Shown here: piece by piece, positions 1-12,886 of the stretch | How positions within the stretch are numbered: the stretch's first letter is position 1 | Layout of the letters: each line of letters starts with the position of its first letter | NCBI RefSeq assembly: GCF_964355755.1 | Contig: NC_092679.1 | Coordinates: forward strand, 5,458,001 to 5,518,000 | Direction: 5' to 3' | Length of the DNA: 60,000 nucleotides | Source of the DNA: Antedon mediterranea | Lineage: Eukaryota > Echinodermata > Crinoidea > Comatulida > Antedonidae | Made by a program: the position numbers and the translations under genes | Notes under the pieces: generated by a model | Told to the model about the DNA's origin: nothing | The model's input: only the letters and a program-made list of their open reading frames with translations | Database searches by the model: none

Positions 1-3
1 TAG

Positions 4-3000
4 GGTGGTATGAAAGCTGTAATATGGACAGATGTGTTTATGTTTCTTGTCATATTTGGTACTACTATGCTGGTAGTGATTGTTGGTACATTAAAAGCTG
101 GAGGAATCGATCATGTTATAGAATCAAACATGGATGCTGGTCGACTAGATCTACTACAGTAAGCTAATTTGCATTGAAGGGCAACTTGATTTTATTTTAA
201 CAACGTATTAGGGATGTACATATGATTTCAGAACAATCGCGAGATTAAGGATATCGCCATCATGAGTTTTCTAGCAAAGTCTGGCAAATCTTGAAAATTT
301 CTAGTAAACACACTTTGTAAATATATCGTAAAAAATATAACTGTTGATTTTTTTTGCTTATCTGGACTCATTAAGTAGATTTTGTGATGCACCTGTGACG
401 TCACAGCAATTTATGGTGACGGCTGTACGGCGAGCGCGTGTGTCGTGTCTTTAATCTTGCGATTGTTCTGAAATCATATGTACATCCCTAATACGTTGAA
501 AAAATATGGTCCTCGGTCAAGTTGTCCTTTAAATATACAAAAATATCTTATTTTAATTATTAACCTGTGGTACAGTCGATTAACTCTCCTATACTTACAA
601 CTTCCCAAAACCAGACTTTTCACATTTTTTTTTACAAAATACCACATTCATTGTGGAGTTGTGGCTTGGTGGTTATGATGCTTGGCTACCACTTTAAGGG
701 TCCCGTCACATGTCAGGATTTTTTCTAAGGACAAAAAATAAAACTCTACTACCAAAGAGTTGTAATAAGACATCTTGTGTATGTTTGTCTTGTAAACCTC
801 TGTGGATCCCTAATGATCAGTAATTTCTGGATGGATCTATGGTGTAAAGCACCCTCATTAAATATGGTTAAAAAAAAAAATACCATCGATAAATCACGAA
901 AATTATTTTTTTTATTTACACAATTAGATTTCCAGTTGACTTGACAGCTAGAATGTCTTTCTTATCGTTAACGATTGGTGGTTGGATGAATGCGATGCCT
1001 CTATGGGCAATAAGCCAAACTGCTGTACAGAGGTTTCTAACTGCACGAACGGTCAAGGATGCTCAAGTGTAATCTCATTTTATATACTTTGTTTTATATT
1101 TTATTGGTGCGGAATAAAATGTCACCATTCATTAACCACAAAGTGTAGCCTATATTGTGCCAAGATCAGCGCAACAGTAGGTGGTCATTTTGGCTGATTG
1201 TAATGCTTCAATGCACTTTAAGACATTTTTAATCTAGTATTAACTTCCTTTTAAGGTCAAAGGTTATAGGTTACAGTAGGCTCTTATCTGCTTATTGTAA
1301 AGTTATCTTATAGCTAGTACAAACTTCTTTTTAAGGTCAGTTAGTTCATATGTACATAAAATTTTCTTACAAGTCTTCTCGGATAAAGACTACAAACTGT
1401 AGGTTCAGTGTATTCATATTGCTCGTGTGCACTTTAAAGAACCTAGTACATCTTTCGAGACGAGTGGGGGGTTACCTTGGTGTGCTAGTTCACACACACA
1501 CACTGTCGTGGACAGTAATGGCGCCGTAGTTGGCTGCCGATGACACGATGTGAGGGGAGAGGAATGTTTTTGAAAAGGTGTAACATCTAAGTCCACAGCG
1601 CTCTCATCTTCATGAAATAGCTAGCTTACATAACTAATTACAAATTGTACAGTACAATAGGCTTCATTTTTTGCGCTATTTTGATTTATATACAAGTAAG
1701 GTACAATTGAAGATTAAACTATCTTTTTCTTTTCAGGTCAGTTCTTTTAAATATCCCCATGGTAACATTAATAATATTGTTTGTGGGTTACCAAGGACTT
1801 ATACTTTATACATTTTATGATGGTAAGAAAAACCAAGATGTTTTACTCGATAAAAAAACAACGCATAAATTACCTTGTATAATATATTTAGAACCACAAG
1901 ACAATGCATAATTTTATTTTTATCCTCAATTTGCAGATAATATGGACTTTGAAAATTCAACAGATATAATAAGTAAGTTATATTGAAACAAACATAATGT
2001 ATAATTTAAAACTACGATACTTAGTATTGTATATTCAGGAATAGCCGCTCCATAGTCTCTTTGCTTTTCTTCCTTATATCTTATTCTTATTAACTCAAAA
2101 TTATTTTTACTAACAAACATTACTATTTATTTGCCTAGTGTGTTATCATTATTGACATAATTTCAATAAACATCCACATACAGTACAACTCTTCTTAACA
2201 AAATGTTTTCAATCTTCTATCAACTAAAAGTCATAGTTAGTCATGTCTCGGGTCACATCCTATGGTCACCGTACAGATAGGCTACTACATCAGTACTTCT
2301 ATGAATGGATGACTAGTTGGTGACAATAACGCTAGTTGGTCATACCCAGTACCGTTTTGATTTTACGATCATTCGGGAAACCACCTCACAAAATTATATT
2401 CTAAAATCCATCTCCTACTGAGTGTTGTAATATTTATAATACAATGTGATAAAGTAATTGTTTGTAGATCCATTTTTATGAAGGTCTTAATTTTAATGTT
2501 AATATTATTTTACAGATTCTACAGTAGATCTTGTGACTGGAGGGCCAAATATATCTAAATCTGATCAGGTTAGTTTTATTCTGGATATTTAAATAAAAGG
2601 TTAAGTGGACCAAGGTAACATTGTTTAGTTATTAATTTCTTTATTTTCTATGTAATTACTAGATTATATATTTTTTATTTTAATAATAAAATATTTGTGT
2701 GTTTTTTTTTTTTTGTGTACACTTAGTTGTGCATGCAATATGCTGCCAAAGAACTGTTAATAAATAAATAGTCACTAATGTAGAGTTCACTTTTGTTACT
2801 TTTTATTTCTATTTGATATTTTTACTTTTATTGTTTTTGCTAATTAGATATAATTTAAAGGGCAATGTGTTTAAGAGCTTTGGCTCGTTGCATAACCCAT
2901 TTTGTATCAAATACCATGTTTTCCATTCATTATTATTATATATATTTATATATGCTGTTGATACAAAATAAATGGTACGTCTAGTATCACAAATTATTAT

Positions 3001-6000
3001 TAAAAAAATCTTTATCATTTTCGTTCTGATTTTATAAATATAATCATAAATTATCACCATATGCTGAAGTTTTTACAAGTTTTTATTGCACATAGCACCA
3101 CTTGGGTGGAGGATACCAGTGGTATATAAATTTTCAGTTATTATTTAATATAAATGTAATATATCTATCTTGCAGATAATGGTATATTTTATTAGTGAGC
3201 AATTTGGTCACATTCCAGCCTTCCAGGGACTTTTTATTGCCTGTTTGTGGTCAGGAACTCTCAGGTTTGTGGATTCTCAGGTCTTTTCGCACTGTTATGT
3301 TTTACAGTTATAATAATAATAAATTATAGTTTTGATTTCTTTTCAATTACTCAACTAGATATATATCTCAGTATCTTTTCACATTACATATAAAAACACA
3401 AACCAAATAGGTAAAGCAAATATTCTTAGAAACCATAATGCTAAATTAATTGGGTTTTTTTTTACAAAAGCCTAAGCAGCAACAATTAAGAGCATAACAA
3501 CATACTCAAAATTGTATATAAAACAGAAACAGAAATATGTAAATTATATGACATACAGTACAAAATAGACAAGAAATATTTCTTACAAAAAACGCTGCTC
3601 GCTTATTAAAAAATATTTTTTATTTCAAATGTTTTTGAATGTGTCATTTTATTGTCACATAATAGTTATTTTACCTGAAAAAAATGTAATTTAAAGCAAC
3701 AAATACTTAAATTGTCTGTCAGACAATGGTTCTTGGGTTTCTTTTCTCTTTTTATATGTGAATAAATATTATTTTTTTGTTACAGAGGTGAATACTCAAT
3801 TTCTGTCACTTTAGTTAATTTTATTCCTATGGTCAAGTCTGGGGGTCACTTCATCACCATAGATATTTCAAGTGTTACAAACACAAACTTTAATGGACTG
3901 TTTCGATAATAATTCAATGAATATCTGACAGTGAATATACCAGAAATGCTTTGGGATTTGTAATTTAGCATGAAATGTCCTAATAGACTCCTTTCCCAGA
4001 CGTTTTTTTGGGTCTACTGTAGCAGCTGGAATCAATAAATTATAGTGGAGTTTCCATTTTCGCAAAACTGTCCTTAGAACTATAACTGCTGCTTGCTTTA
4101 GCTTCTGATTTAGCTTCCCAAGTACCTGGGCGTGTGGCGCAGTGTGTTGGACGTTGGACTACCGATCGTCAGACCTAGGTTCGAATCCAACTCTCGCCGC
4201 ATTGCTTGTATCCGTAGGCAAGATACTTTACTTACGTTGCCTCTCTCCACCCAGGTGTATAAATGGGTACCCAGTTAGATCTAGACACAACTTTGCGCTG
4301 GTTACCGGCTGCATTATGGGAGTATGTTTCCATACGTGTTTGATCCCAAAAAATACTGGGGTAATAATCCTTGTAAAGCGCCTTTGAGCATGATTACTCA
4401 TGAAAAGGGCGCTATATAAATGTGGTATTATTATTATTATGATTGAGTAGTCCTAATGGGACGTAGCGGGCTAGAGCAGCAGCGTGAAAAAAACCATAAC
4501 AATACATGTGAATAACTTTCCCAATACCGGGCACTTGGTCTGGGTTAATATGTCTGGTTTTCTGCAAAGTCTTGTATTCGGAATTTGTTTTAATGGTCCT
4601 CAAGAAAAGTCTGGTTTTGGAGGAGTTTCTAGTTTTCAGAGAGTCCGGTTGGAGAGTTGACTATAAAATGGTTTTTTTTTTCAGTACTGTGTCATCAGGT
4701 CTTAATGCAATGATTGCTGTAACGCTAGAAGATGTCATCAAACCATTCAGACGGAAGTTCATTCCCAACCTTGATGTTACCGATGCAACGGATACAAGAA
4801 TTTCAAAAATTTTAAGTAAGTAGAAGTTGTATTTTAGCAGACGTTCGAACCTTCAAGTTAACAAGTTTGGGATGTTTACAAATTTGATACATTTTAATGT
4901 ATTTCAAACCGAGATTTTGATGATATTCAGGAGAATTGATGAAAACTTGCAAGGCTCCCGGAGAAAACAGGAGGGTTGGAACGTCTGATTTAAGTTAATG
5001 CTAAATGGGACTCCACATTATCTAGAACATCATTCAATTATCGGTATTATTCTTTCAAACTTTTGTTTTTTATTTTCATTTGCAGCTATTTGTTTTGGTG
5101 CTATTACAGTAGGCCTTGGTTTCTTAGCAACCAAGATGGGGTCATTAGTCACCATGGCCAACTCAATATTTGGTGCTGCAGGAGGCCCTCTATTGGCAGC
5201 ATTCACATTAGGAATGTTCTGGAAACGGGCCAATTCAAGGTGAATTTATACAGTATATAGATTTTTATACATATTTTAGCATTTACTTGTAATAAATCAG
5301 AGAATTTTAGGTGCTTATCTGTAATTAGTTTAATTCCTGTAAAATTTCAAGATTTTTTATCAATAATATTCCTCGGAAATGTGATAAAACAAATTAATGT
5401 GATAATAAATAAATTAATAAAAATGTTGAGTTACTTTATAATTTATAATTGGATATTGTTTTACAGGGGTACGTTAATTGGAGTACTGATTAGTTTTTGT
5501 TTTGGTATATTTGTAAGCGTCGGTGCTGCTGTGAATAGTGGCAATCCAGACATGCTCTCAATTTTCAAGGTTAGAAATAGTGTTTTTATTAAATATTTGT
5601 CAAATAGCCCAATAGGAAAGAGAAGACGATATGGGCCAATGGCCCAACACAGAATTGCGAGCCATCTTTCTTTGAGACACCTATTAAGAGGACACTTTCC
5701 AGTGAAACAAACAAGTGGCAATATATACTATGATCTACCCCTATGTAATGATGTGACACTTTATTGGCTCCCTTCCTTCTACTGTAATATATGGCTATTT
5801 TTACTGAGAAGTAAAATAATGTAACATAAGTATTATTTACTTTATCATTCTCTGAAAACCAGAAACTCTCCCAAAACTTTTCCTAAGGTCCATAAATCTT
5901 TTCTTACCATTAAAAACACATTCCGAATACCAGACTTTCCAGAAAACCAGACATATTAGGCCATCTTAAAAGTGTCCGGTATTGGCAGAGTTGACTATAT

Positions 6001-7129
6001 AAGTAATATTTTCTCCGTCGTTCCCTGCTTGTTGTAAAATGAGGGAAATGTAAAGAAAACAGAATTAATTTTATGGAAACTACCAACTTTAGTAAGTATT
6101 AAGTATTGGAGTGTGTCAAATGGCCAAGCAGTTAAGGCAGGGGCGCCGTTTACCGTACCTAAAGAGCCAACAACATCGGCAAGGGTTCGAGGCCGACTCG
6201 CTCCTTGTTCTGGTGGTAGAACAAGTCTTCTTTGATAAGGACTATAAACCGTAGGTCCAGTGTACACAGTTATAACCTGTGTGCACTTTAAAGAATCCAG
6301 TTCATTATTCGAGAAGAGTAGGGGTTACCCAGGTGAACTGGTTTACAAAATAGCCCCTGTATCAGGATAGGACACTGATTCATTTACTATTGGTAATCCT
6401 TGGCCACATTGCCTAAAGACATAACAATTTTTTTTTTTAAACCGTAATATTTTTGTTAATATAATAATGTGATTTTTGTCCTTTCAGTTGTCTTTCATGT
6501 GGTATGCTACCTTCACATGGTTGATAGCGGTGGTAATAGCAATAATAGCAAGTGAAATTATCCGCAAGATTGACTCAACAGAACAAGCCAAAGTTGTTGA
6601 TCATTCACTGCTTGTGCCATTTTTAAGGTAAGTTTGTAAAAGTATTTTGCTTACACAAATGAACAGTGCCCTCTTTCTATAGATATATCAACAATTGTCA
6701 AGCACTGTATATCGATATCACTGTGGAACGGCTAGATTGTTCCATTGTAGCATTCAATATTATTTGGTGGGCTTATGGTATATAGTAAGTATTACTGCAA
6801 TAGAAAATGGTACAAAATTGATTTAATCTGAACAAAAAAAGATAGTATCAAAAGGTCACCAAAATAAATAACAAGGAGTCATCCACCGAGTGCAGATAAC
6901 TAATTAATTAATTTTTAAAACAAGCACATTTTTTCATACTTCTATCAGAATATATTGTGTTTTTTTATGAATATAAATATTGAAAAACATTGAACGTTAT
7001 AATATTGTTTGATTTCAATAAAATGATAAATGTGTATACAATTTTAGACCAAAGCGGAAAAAGACAACTGAACAAAATGGAGTACGAATGGAATTCGAAA
7101 AACTTGATCAAAATCCAAAGGAAATTTGA
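4..7129 (+). CDS. SLC5A8/SLC5A12-like sodium-coupled monocarboxylate transporter, 3' ten exons (5' end outside window)
   Basis: Solute:sodium symporter of the plasma membrane; the family uses the sodium gradient to import lactate, pyruvate or short-chain fatty acids (family knowledge). Exons by GT-AG sites and phase: 4-158, 928-1068, 1737-1822, 2516-2568, 3176-3264, 4685-4815, 5086-5239, 5467-5569, 6488-6627, 7048-7129 (TGA 7127-7129). The first exon begins GGMKAVIWTDVF, which matches the LGGxKAVxWTD segment of SLC5A8. Later exons give QTAVQRFL, FIACLWSGTLS followed by TVSSGLNAM and VTLEDVIKP, then FGAAGGPLLAAFTLGMF, the usual order of SLC5 helices. The penultimate exon encodes a last hydrophobic helix starting SFMWYATFTW. 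The lysine-rich tail ends KLDQNPKEI. Earlier transmembrane segments must lie before base 1. It could be another SLC5 member (A5, A6, A12), and substrate cannot be read from sequence. The introns carry several SINEs and MITEs. Confidence 0.9.
177..528. mobile_element. MITE with long terminal inverted repeats in SLC5 intron
   Basis: The left arm (about 177-251) and right arm (about 449-528) are reverse complements. Both contain the block from TATTAGGGATGTACATATG to the TTTCAGAACAATCGC segment. Shorter matching pieces (CAACTTGA) continue outward. No coding capacity, so this is a non-autonomous DNA transposon or foldback repeat. Confidence 0.7.
655..872 (+). repeat. tRNA-derived SINE, family S1
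   Basis: An A-box-like stretch (GTGGCTTGGTGGTTATGATG) is followed by a body ending in an A-rich tail near 870. The same sequence occurs inverted at 10493-10714, so this is a dispersed retroposon and not a tRNA gene. It lies in an intron of the SLC5 gene. Confidence 0.65.
1376..1605 (+). repeat. SINE family S2, copy lacking its tRNA-like head
   Basis: The body matches the fuller copy at 15305-15635, including CTTTAAAGAACCTAGTACAT, GGCGCCGTAGTTGGCTGCCG and TAACATCTAAGTCCACAGCG. The tRNA-like 5' part is absent, consistent with 5' truncation on insertion. It lies in an SLC5 intron. Confidence 0.65.
4127..4440 (+). repeat. tRNA-derived SINE, family S3
   Basis: Head with A-box GTGGCGCAGTGTGTTGGA and B-box GGTTCGAATCC. 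The body has GTAGGCAAGATACTTTACTT, and the 3' end is GGGCGCTATATAAATGTGG followed by a TTA repeat. A second, weaker copy is at 7448-7690. It lies in an SLC5 intron. Confidence 0.7.
4500..4664. repeat. Dispersed repeat, one half of an inverted pair in the SLC5 gene
   Basis: Contains TGTCTGGTTTTCTGCAAAGT and GTATTCGGAATTTG, which recur as the reverse complement at about 5855-5995. Both copies end near GAGAGTTGACTA or GCAGAGTTGACTA. Exons at 4685 and 5086 lie between them. Probably a MITE family. Confidence 0.45.
6107..6400 (+). repeat. SINE family S2, copy with tRNA-like head
   Basis: The tRNA-Leu/Ser-like head has A-box TGGCCAAGCAGTTAAGGCAG and B-box GGTTCGAGGCC. The body includes AACCGTAGGTCCAGTGTACA and TTTAAAGAATCCAGT. 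The 3' part diverges from the 15305 copy. It lies in an SLC5 intron. Confidence 0.65.
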
Positions 7130-7447
7130 TAAAACAAAGAAAGGGAGTAAGTTTGATAAATTAGACAGTACAATAAGCAATGCCAATGCAAATTTAGAAA
7201 CGCTTTTTAGTATTGTTGATAATTCTAAACTGTGTATTGCAAAGGACAGGGGGTATGATCAGAAGCTTTAATGGCATTTTACTAAAAGTACTTTAAAATA
7301 TACCTTGTGTAATATAAAACTCTGTGTAACCGAAAACATATTACAGCATGTGTAGTAGATGGTACAGCCATAGACCTCTAATTATAGGTCCATGGTGCAG
7401 CAGTGGATTTGTAAACTTCTAATGAAGCGGTTTTACTTTCTTTTGTA

Positions 7448-7690
7448 AGGGCGTGTGACACAGAGTGTACTGATCATGAGTTTAAATCCAACTCTCCTCA
7501 CATTGCTTGTATCCTTAGGCAAGACACTTTACTTACGTTTGCCTCTCTCCAACCCGGTTTAAAATTATAAATGGTTACCCGGTTAGATCAAGACGCAACT
7601 TTGCGGTGATCACTAGCTGCATTATGAGAATATGTTTCCATAATAAAAAAATGACCAGGGTAATAAGCTTTTAGCTTGTGCAATAAAAAA
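7448..7690 (+). repeat. SINE family S3, degenerate copy
   Basis: Shares ATTGCTTGTATCCTTAGGCA, AGACACTTTACTTACG and GGTTACCCGGTTAGATC with the copy at 4127-4440. The head and tail are eroded. It lies just downstream of the SLC5 stop codon. Confidence 0.6.
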
Positions 7691-10492
7691 TGGAAAAAAA
7701 AAAAATTAAAGAAAGTACATATCATGTACAGTATACCAATCAATGACACCAAAGTGTTGTAAACCCGTAAAGTATGGTACCATAATTTGTGTTGCTTTAT
7801 TTAAAGTAAAATGAGCCTAGTAGTACTGTGAAGACTAAATGGTAAATGTTTGCATTTTGTGATACACCTGTACACATTTCACAGGATGTTACTTGAAATG
7901 GGTTAATGTCCTAGGACGTTTGTCATTTTTATTTATTTTATTTATTTAAATTTTTTTTTTTTGTAACTTGGTAACATATTTAATGAAATATGATATGAAA
8001 TATCTATAACACAATATAGATTTGACAAAATATAGCACACATTGTTCTTTATTCTTCTTTATCCTTTGTACACAGTTTAAACATCAGTAAACCATACACA
8101 ATATGAGTATAATAATTGTGGTAAATGTGTGCTGAATATTACGAGGCGTTTATTTGAGGAAACAAGTAAACGACTGGGGGAGGGGAGGGGAGGAGCGTAC
8201 TGTATATTTAATTGAAATATACGCCATATGTACTATAGTAAGGGAGTCGTTTATTTTCGAATATGGCGGCTATTCAAAGCAGGGAGTTTATTAGAAAACG
8301 GTATTATTAAATGTCCTGCTTATTGCAACCAAATTCATAAAATACAAACGATAATAATCGGTTATGGCAATAATTTTTAATTTGTAATAACGTTAGCATT
8401 TTCAGAATTTTGACCAACTCAGGGATAATTTAAAGATTGTAATAATACTGCCCTTTCCAACCATAAGGAGAATGACTTTTCATGCAAAATTCGCTTTTGT
8501 GTTATTTTATTTCCCTTACGCGAAGAATATTTTGTCCATTTTTTGTCCATTTCTCTATAGACGGAAATAGATACATATTACTACATACTGACTATATGAA
8601 AAACAAAATAGAGAGGCATATGATTTATAATATTTGTTACACATTTTGTGACAAAATGTCCTTAAATGACAATAATGGAAATATAATGTGTATCCGTACC
8701 GTTAAATTTTGATGGGGAGCTCTGAAAGTCAAAAAGAAGTACAATACATCAACAACAAGATCATGACTACAAAATGTCTTAGAAAGATGGTTATTTCATA
8801 AAAAAAAGTATTTGTTTGAAGATTTGACCGTACTGTCAAAGTACATTGATCGAAACGTCGAGAAACTCAACAGTTCTTTTAAGGAACCATATATACACGT
8901 GGTGTAACACAAACTTTATATCAACAAAAAGATGATAGATAAGCTCAGTAATTGATTACTATCAAATCTAGTTAATTAAATTTATTTTTATGTAATTGTT
9001 TTTTCATTCATTTGTTTACAAAATCAATTTTTTTTTAATTCATATTTCAAGAAAATTTTTATTTGAAAGCTAAAAATGGTATCTTTGTTTTTTTTTATGT
9101 CCGTTTTACAAACAGCAAATAATATTAATAAGGATATATTTACTAAATTAATTGTGATTATTAATGTAAGTAGTAGCAGAGAGTTGTAAAATGATTATTT
9201 TTGGTAGTACAGTAGTATGTTTTAACATGTTTCCCATTAATAATTTATTCAGTACGTTTACACATATTTTCATATTTATTCATGTCATAGTGCTTCTATA
9301 CAAACACGTTAGAACAATATCTCGTGACCTCTACACACTATGTAGCCTAGAGTACAATACCTCATATGTCCATATTTTTGTGCTAAGCTGTTTATAGCCA
9401 ATAAGATTCTATATTAAATCTTACTTTAACTTTATTTTTTGTTTTGTTTGGAAGACCAAAAAAATTGTTTTTAAACAGTGTGTTTTGTTGTTGCTTCAAT
9501 AAGCGGTGTCAGTTCTCCTGGGTTGCTTACTACCTTAAGTATAATATTATAGTAACGCTGTGTTAATCCTAAGGATCAATGGGATCGATTAGTAATCTTT
9601 TTTTAATACCGTTACTATGGTTTTTGTAATGATGTTGGAAAATTTGTAAATGGAATCGTATTGTGGATTACATACAACCCATTGAGCCTTGTGGATACTT
9701 TATCATGGAATTATGATTAAATTATAATAGAAATTTATAGAAACTAAATATGTATTGTCCTCCAAAAACCTGGAAAATAAAGATAAATGAAATCAGACTT
9801 TGAATAGGCTATTTTGCAGTTTTAAGCAAGTTATTCAACTCTGTAGAAAAAATCAACAAAAATAATGATTTCACTTATAAAAAGAAACAGTTAATTTTAA
9901 CCAAAAACCATTGTTTGACAGAAAATTTAGGTGTTTTTTCCGGTATTAAAATGGCATATTCAACAACAATTAAATATATAAGAATTGTTTTTATTCAATT
10001 TCCTACACTCTTTTATGAAATTAAATGCAATACTAAAGTGTGTGGCTGGACCAGTAAAATATTTTGTGTGCCGTTTTTTAAATAAAAAGGAAGTTCGAAC
10101 TATACCTTATTTTCGATTTTGTGAAATCAGCAATCTAGAATTAGTGACCCTTAGTTTCCATTACGTGTCACGCGACTACGCAGCTATTGAGTCTAAATGA
10201 CATTCTGCGCACGCTCACCGTGTTTCTGAGTTGTCGACACTCGACTGCTCCGTAGACTAAGCCTAGTGACATTTCCGTAAAAACGGAGACATATCCTGGT
10301 ACATTAACGTAAATGTGTAACACTACTATATACATTGGTTTTGTTATTAATGTTATCAAGTAATAATAGTTTTACAACGATTGCATTTGATACTGAATCA
10401 AATAAATATAGCAAATATTATTGTTGTTGTTTGTTATTTTACTGTATTTCTGTTTGAACCCTACTTTTCTGCACTGTTGAAAGCTTTTTTTT

Positions 10493-10714
10493 AACCATAT
10501 TTATTGAGGGTGAGCCATCCAGCAATTGCTGATCATTAGGGACCCTCAGAGGTTCACAAGACAAACATATACACAAGATGCTCTACATAAACAAAGTCTT
10601 ATTACAAATATTTGGGAGTGGAGTTGTAATTTTGTCCTTAGAAAATGTGACGGGACTTAAACCCAGGACCCTTGGAGTGGTAGCCAAGCATCATAACCAC
10701 CAAGCCACAACTCC
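10493..10714 (-). repeat. tRNA-derived SINE, family S1, inverted copy
   Basis: Reverse complement of the element at 655-872. The A-box region reads GTGGCTTGGTGGTTATGATG on the minus strand, and the B-box region is better preserved here (GGGTTTAAGTCCC type). The tail faces 10493. Confidence 0.65.
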
Positions 10715-12135
10715 AGCTCGGGTAAATTATTTATTTTGACAAATGCCCTCCTAAACCTTCGTTTTGCACTTATGTTGAACGTCGATTCTTTCATTGTTCA
10801 ATTTTCTCTAAACTTATTAATGTTTGATTACGTCAGGAGCAATGGTGGTCAGAAATATTTTCGACAAACGCATAGGATACATAATAATTTAATTTATTAC
10901 TTAATGCTATGAGGTACGTGCGTGTTGATGCTCGTGACTAAAACTCATGAATTAAACCTAACCCTGATGTATTGATGAGTGGCGTGTACTTAAGGAAGAA
11001 ATATTGTAATTTTTAACGAAACAAAGGAAGAAAAGCAGGTTTGAACGAGCGTTCCTGATACTATGGGAAATCCGAAGATTTGAAAGATAAGATTTTTTAA
11101 AGTCATTGTTTATTAAATTGTCATTTCTTTGTACGTTAGCTTCGTAATTATACATAAAGCCCAATAATGCGGCCTCGACAAACCATTTTTATACCCAAGT
11201 AAATAGATTCACGTAGCGGAACCAGCGATAAGCGAAATATAAGCAGTTAATGGTCTCTAACGATAATAATTGACTTCTAAAAGACAGCTTAAATAATGGC
11301 ACTATGAATATTATTGAATAGGTTTTGCTGAAAGTTGCATTATTTGAGCTGGTACTGTTAAAAGTCGTGCGACAGATAGGCGAGAGTTAAATCATAAAAT
11401 AGTCCCTGCGATTAGCAACCCGTTTGATCTTACAGAGGAAATAGTTGATAGTTTTATTTTTTGCATTGAGCTATCTTTGAAGAGATGCAATAGATATGAG
11501 GTAAACGGGGAAACATGATAAGACCCAGATAAAAATTAATCTGTAACATTCATCCTAAATGTGGTAGAACTTTGTTAAAAAATTTTACACATTCCGAACC
11601 CTGGTTTTTTTTATTATCAAATCTACTATTCACGTCCATCATTCGGCGTCCACGCGATACTGACAGTTTTTCAAAGGCCTGTTCGATTCAATAAATATCG
11701 AGTGATAACTTAAATAACTAACAATATTTTTCTACCCGGAATCTTGTTTTTATAATAAAAATGAATTGTTCCACATAAATAAGTCGCCTGGATGGTGAAA
11801 CGCTTGTCAATTTGCGTTTACACTGCATCAGAAATCGATAATTCACTAACAGTTTGCATTTTTAACTTGTGTGTAATTGACGAAATTTTGTTTAATTTAT
11901 CGATGACTTTTATTTTTACAATTGCAGAGAAACTTCTCGCTCGAAATCAGATGTTGTTTATTCTAAATCGTGTTATATTTGTTTTAATCGTTCTTATGTT
12001 TTATTTGACAAACGTTTTCTGCGTTAGCATATGACCAAAGTAAATATCCGATATTCTCTATATCAGTGCTAGTGGGTAACACAATGTGTTCAACGGTGCG
12101 CGAACGGGTACAGAAACCAGCTTGATTGTTAATAA

Positions 12136-12146
12136 TATATAAAAAG
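12136..12146 (+). promoter_or_regulatory. TATA box of the forkhead gene
   Basis: TATATAAAAAG lies about 30 bases before a plausible start site near 12166. A 5'-UTR exon from there to 12244 ends in a strong donor (ACG|GTAAGA) that joins the acceptor TTACAG at 12848-12853. Confidence 0.55.
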
Positions 12147-12165
12147 AGAGCGCACACGTTCAATT

Positions 12166-12244
12166 CTATCACAATAAAACATTTTGTAGAGACCACGCGA
12201 CGTGAAATCGTTCAAGATTTTCAAATTTGTTAAAGCATAAAACG
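12166..12244 (+). other. Predicted 5'-UTR exon of the forkhead gene
   Basis: Between the TATA box and a consensus donor (ACG|GTAAGA). It has no long ORF. Splicing to 12854 gives a 33-base leader before the ATG at 12887. The start is inferred from TATA spacing only. Confidence 0.4.
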
Positions 12245-12886
12245 GTAAGAATTCTTCGTATATACTTTGTTTCTTTAAATTATTTCATTTATTAATTTTG
12301 TATTATAATTATATTTTAAAATTTAAATCAAACTGAGAAATGGTTAGTGTCCAGAAGCTCTGAAATGTTTTCTGGCTGTTTTACATTTTGATTCTTTATG
12401 CTTATTTTATATGTACCCACAGCATTGTAATTTTTTCATTTCACTTTTAATTTAGGCCTATATATTTAATTTTAGATATACTATACTATACGGTACTATA
12501 TGCTTTATTTTATTTCATTATTTTTACTATACCGTATTTATTCGAATAAAATAATAAGATTTGAATAACCGCCTCTCAAATAAACGCCACCCATAGAACA
12601 TCATTATATTTATTAGCTTCTTTTATTCGGTCTTCATGCGTTTGAAAGTAAATCCTACTATTATTAGACCAAAGTTATAAAGTCTCAACAGAATTCAAAT
12701 ATGGTATTTACGTGGACTTTAACTTTGAATAGCACAGTAGGCCTACTATATTGTATTTGTATGTGTAGCTTTTTATGAAAATTTTGAAGTTTGGAATATT
12801 TAACCATATTATGATATATTGATATTTACGTTTTATCAAATTAAACATTACAGGTTCTTTATTTGAGCTGTCGTAGACACCACATT

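Larger units (their letters stand above)
7130..12130. other. Intergenic region between SLC5 and forkhead genes
   Basis: No reading frame here resembles a gene. Contents: a degenerate S3 SINE (7448-7690), a G-rich run near 8176-8196, a stretch at 8140-8310 with GCGTTTATTTGAGG and GTCGTTTATTTTCG motifs typical of decayed DNA repeats, and an inverted S1 SINE (10493-10714). The SLC5 3' UTR must begin here. AATAAA words occur (for example near 9775) but none is clearly its poly(A) signal. Confidence 0.5.

Noticed and set aside
5381-5824. 147-codon ORF in SLC5
   Set aside because: It overlaps a real exon (5467-5569) but runs through the donor into intron. Only the spliced exon is supported.
8140-8310. 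Possible promoter/CpG feature with a G-rich tract
   Set aside because: The flanking TTTATTTGAGG and TTTATTTTCG words recur in decayed repeats (12530-12600, 50700-50990), and no gene starts here.
12863-12886. Upstream start of the forkhead ORF at 12863
   Set aside because: That codon is TTG. The first ATG in frame after the acceptor is 12887.
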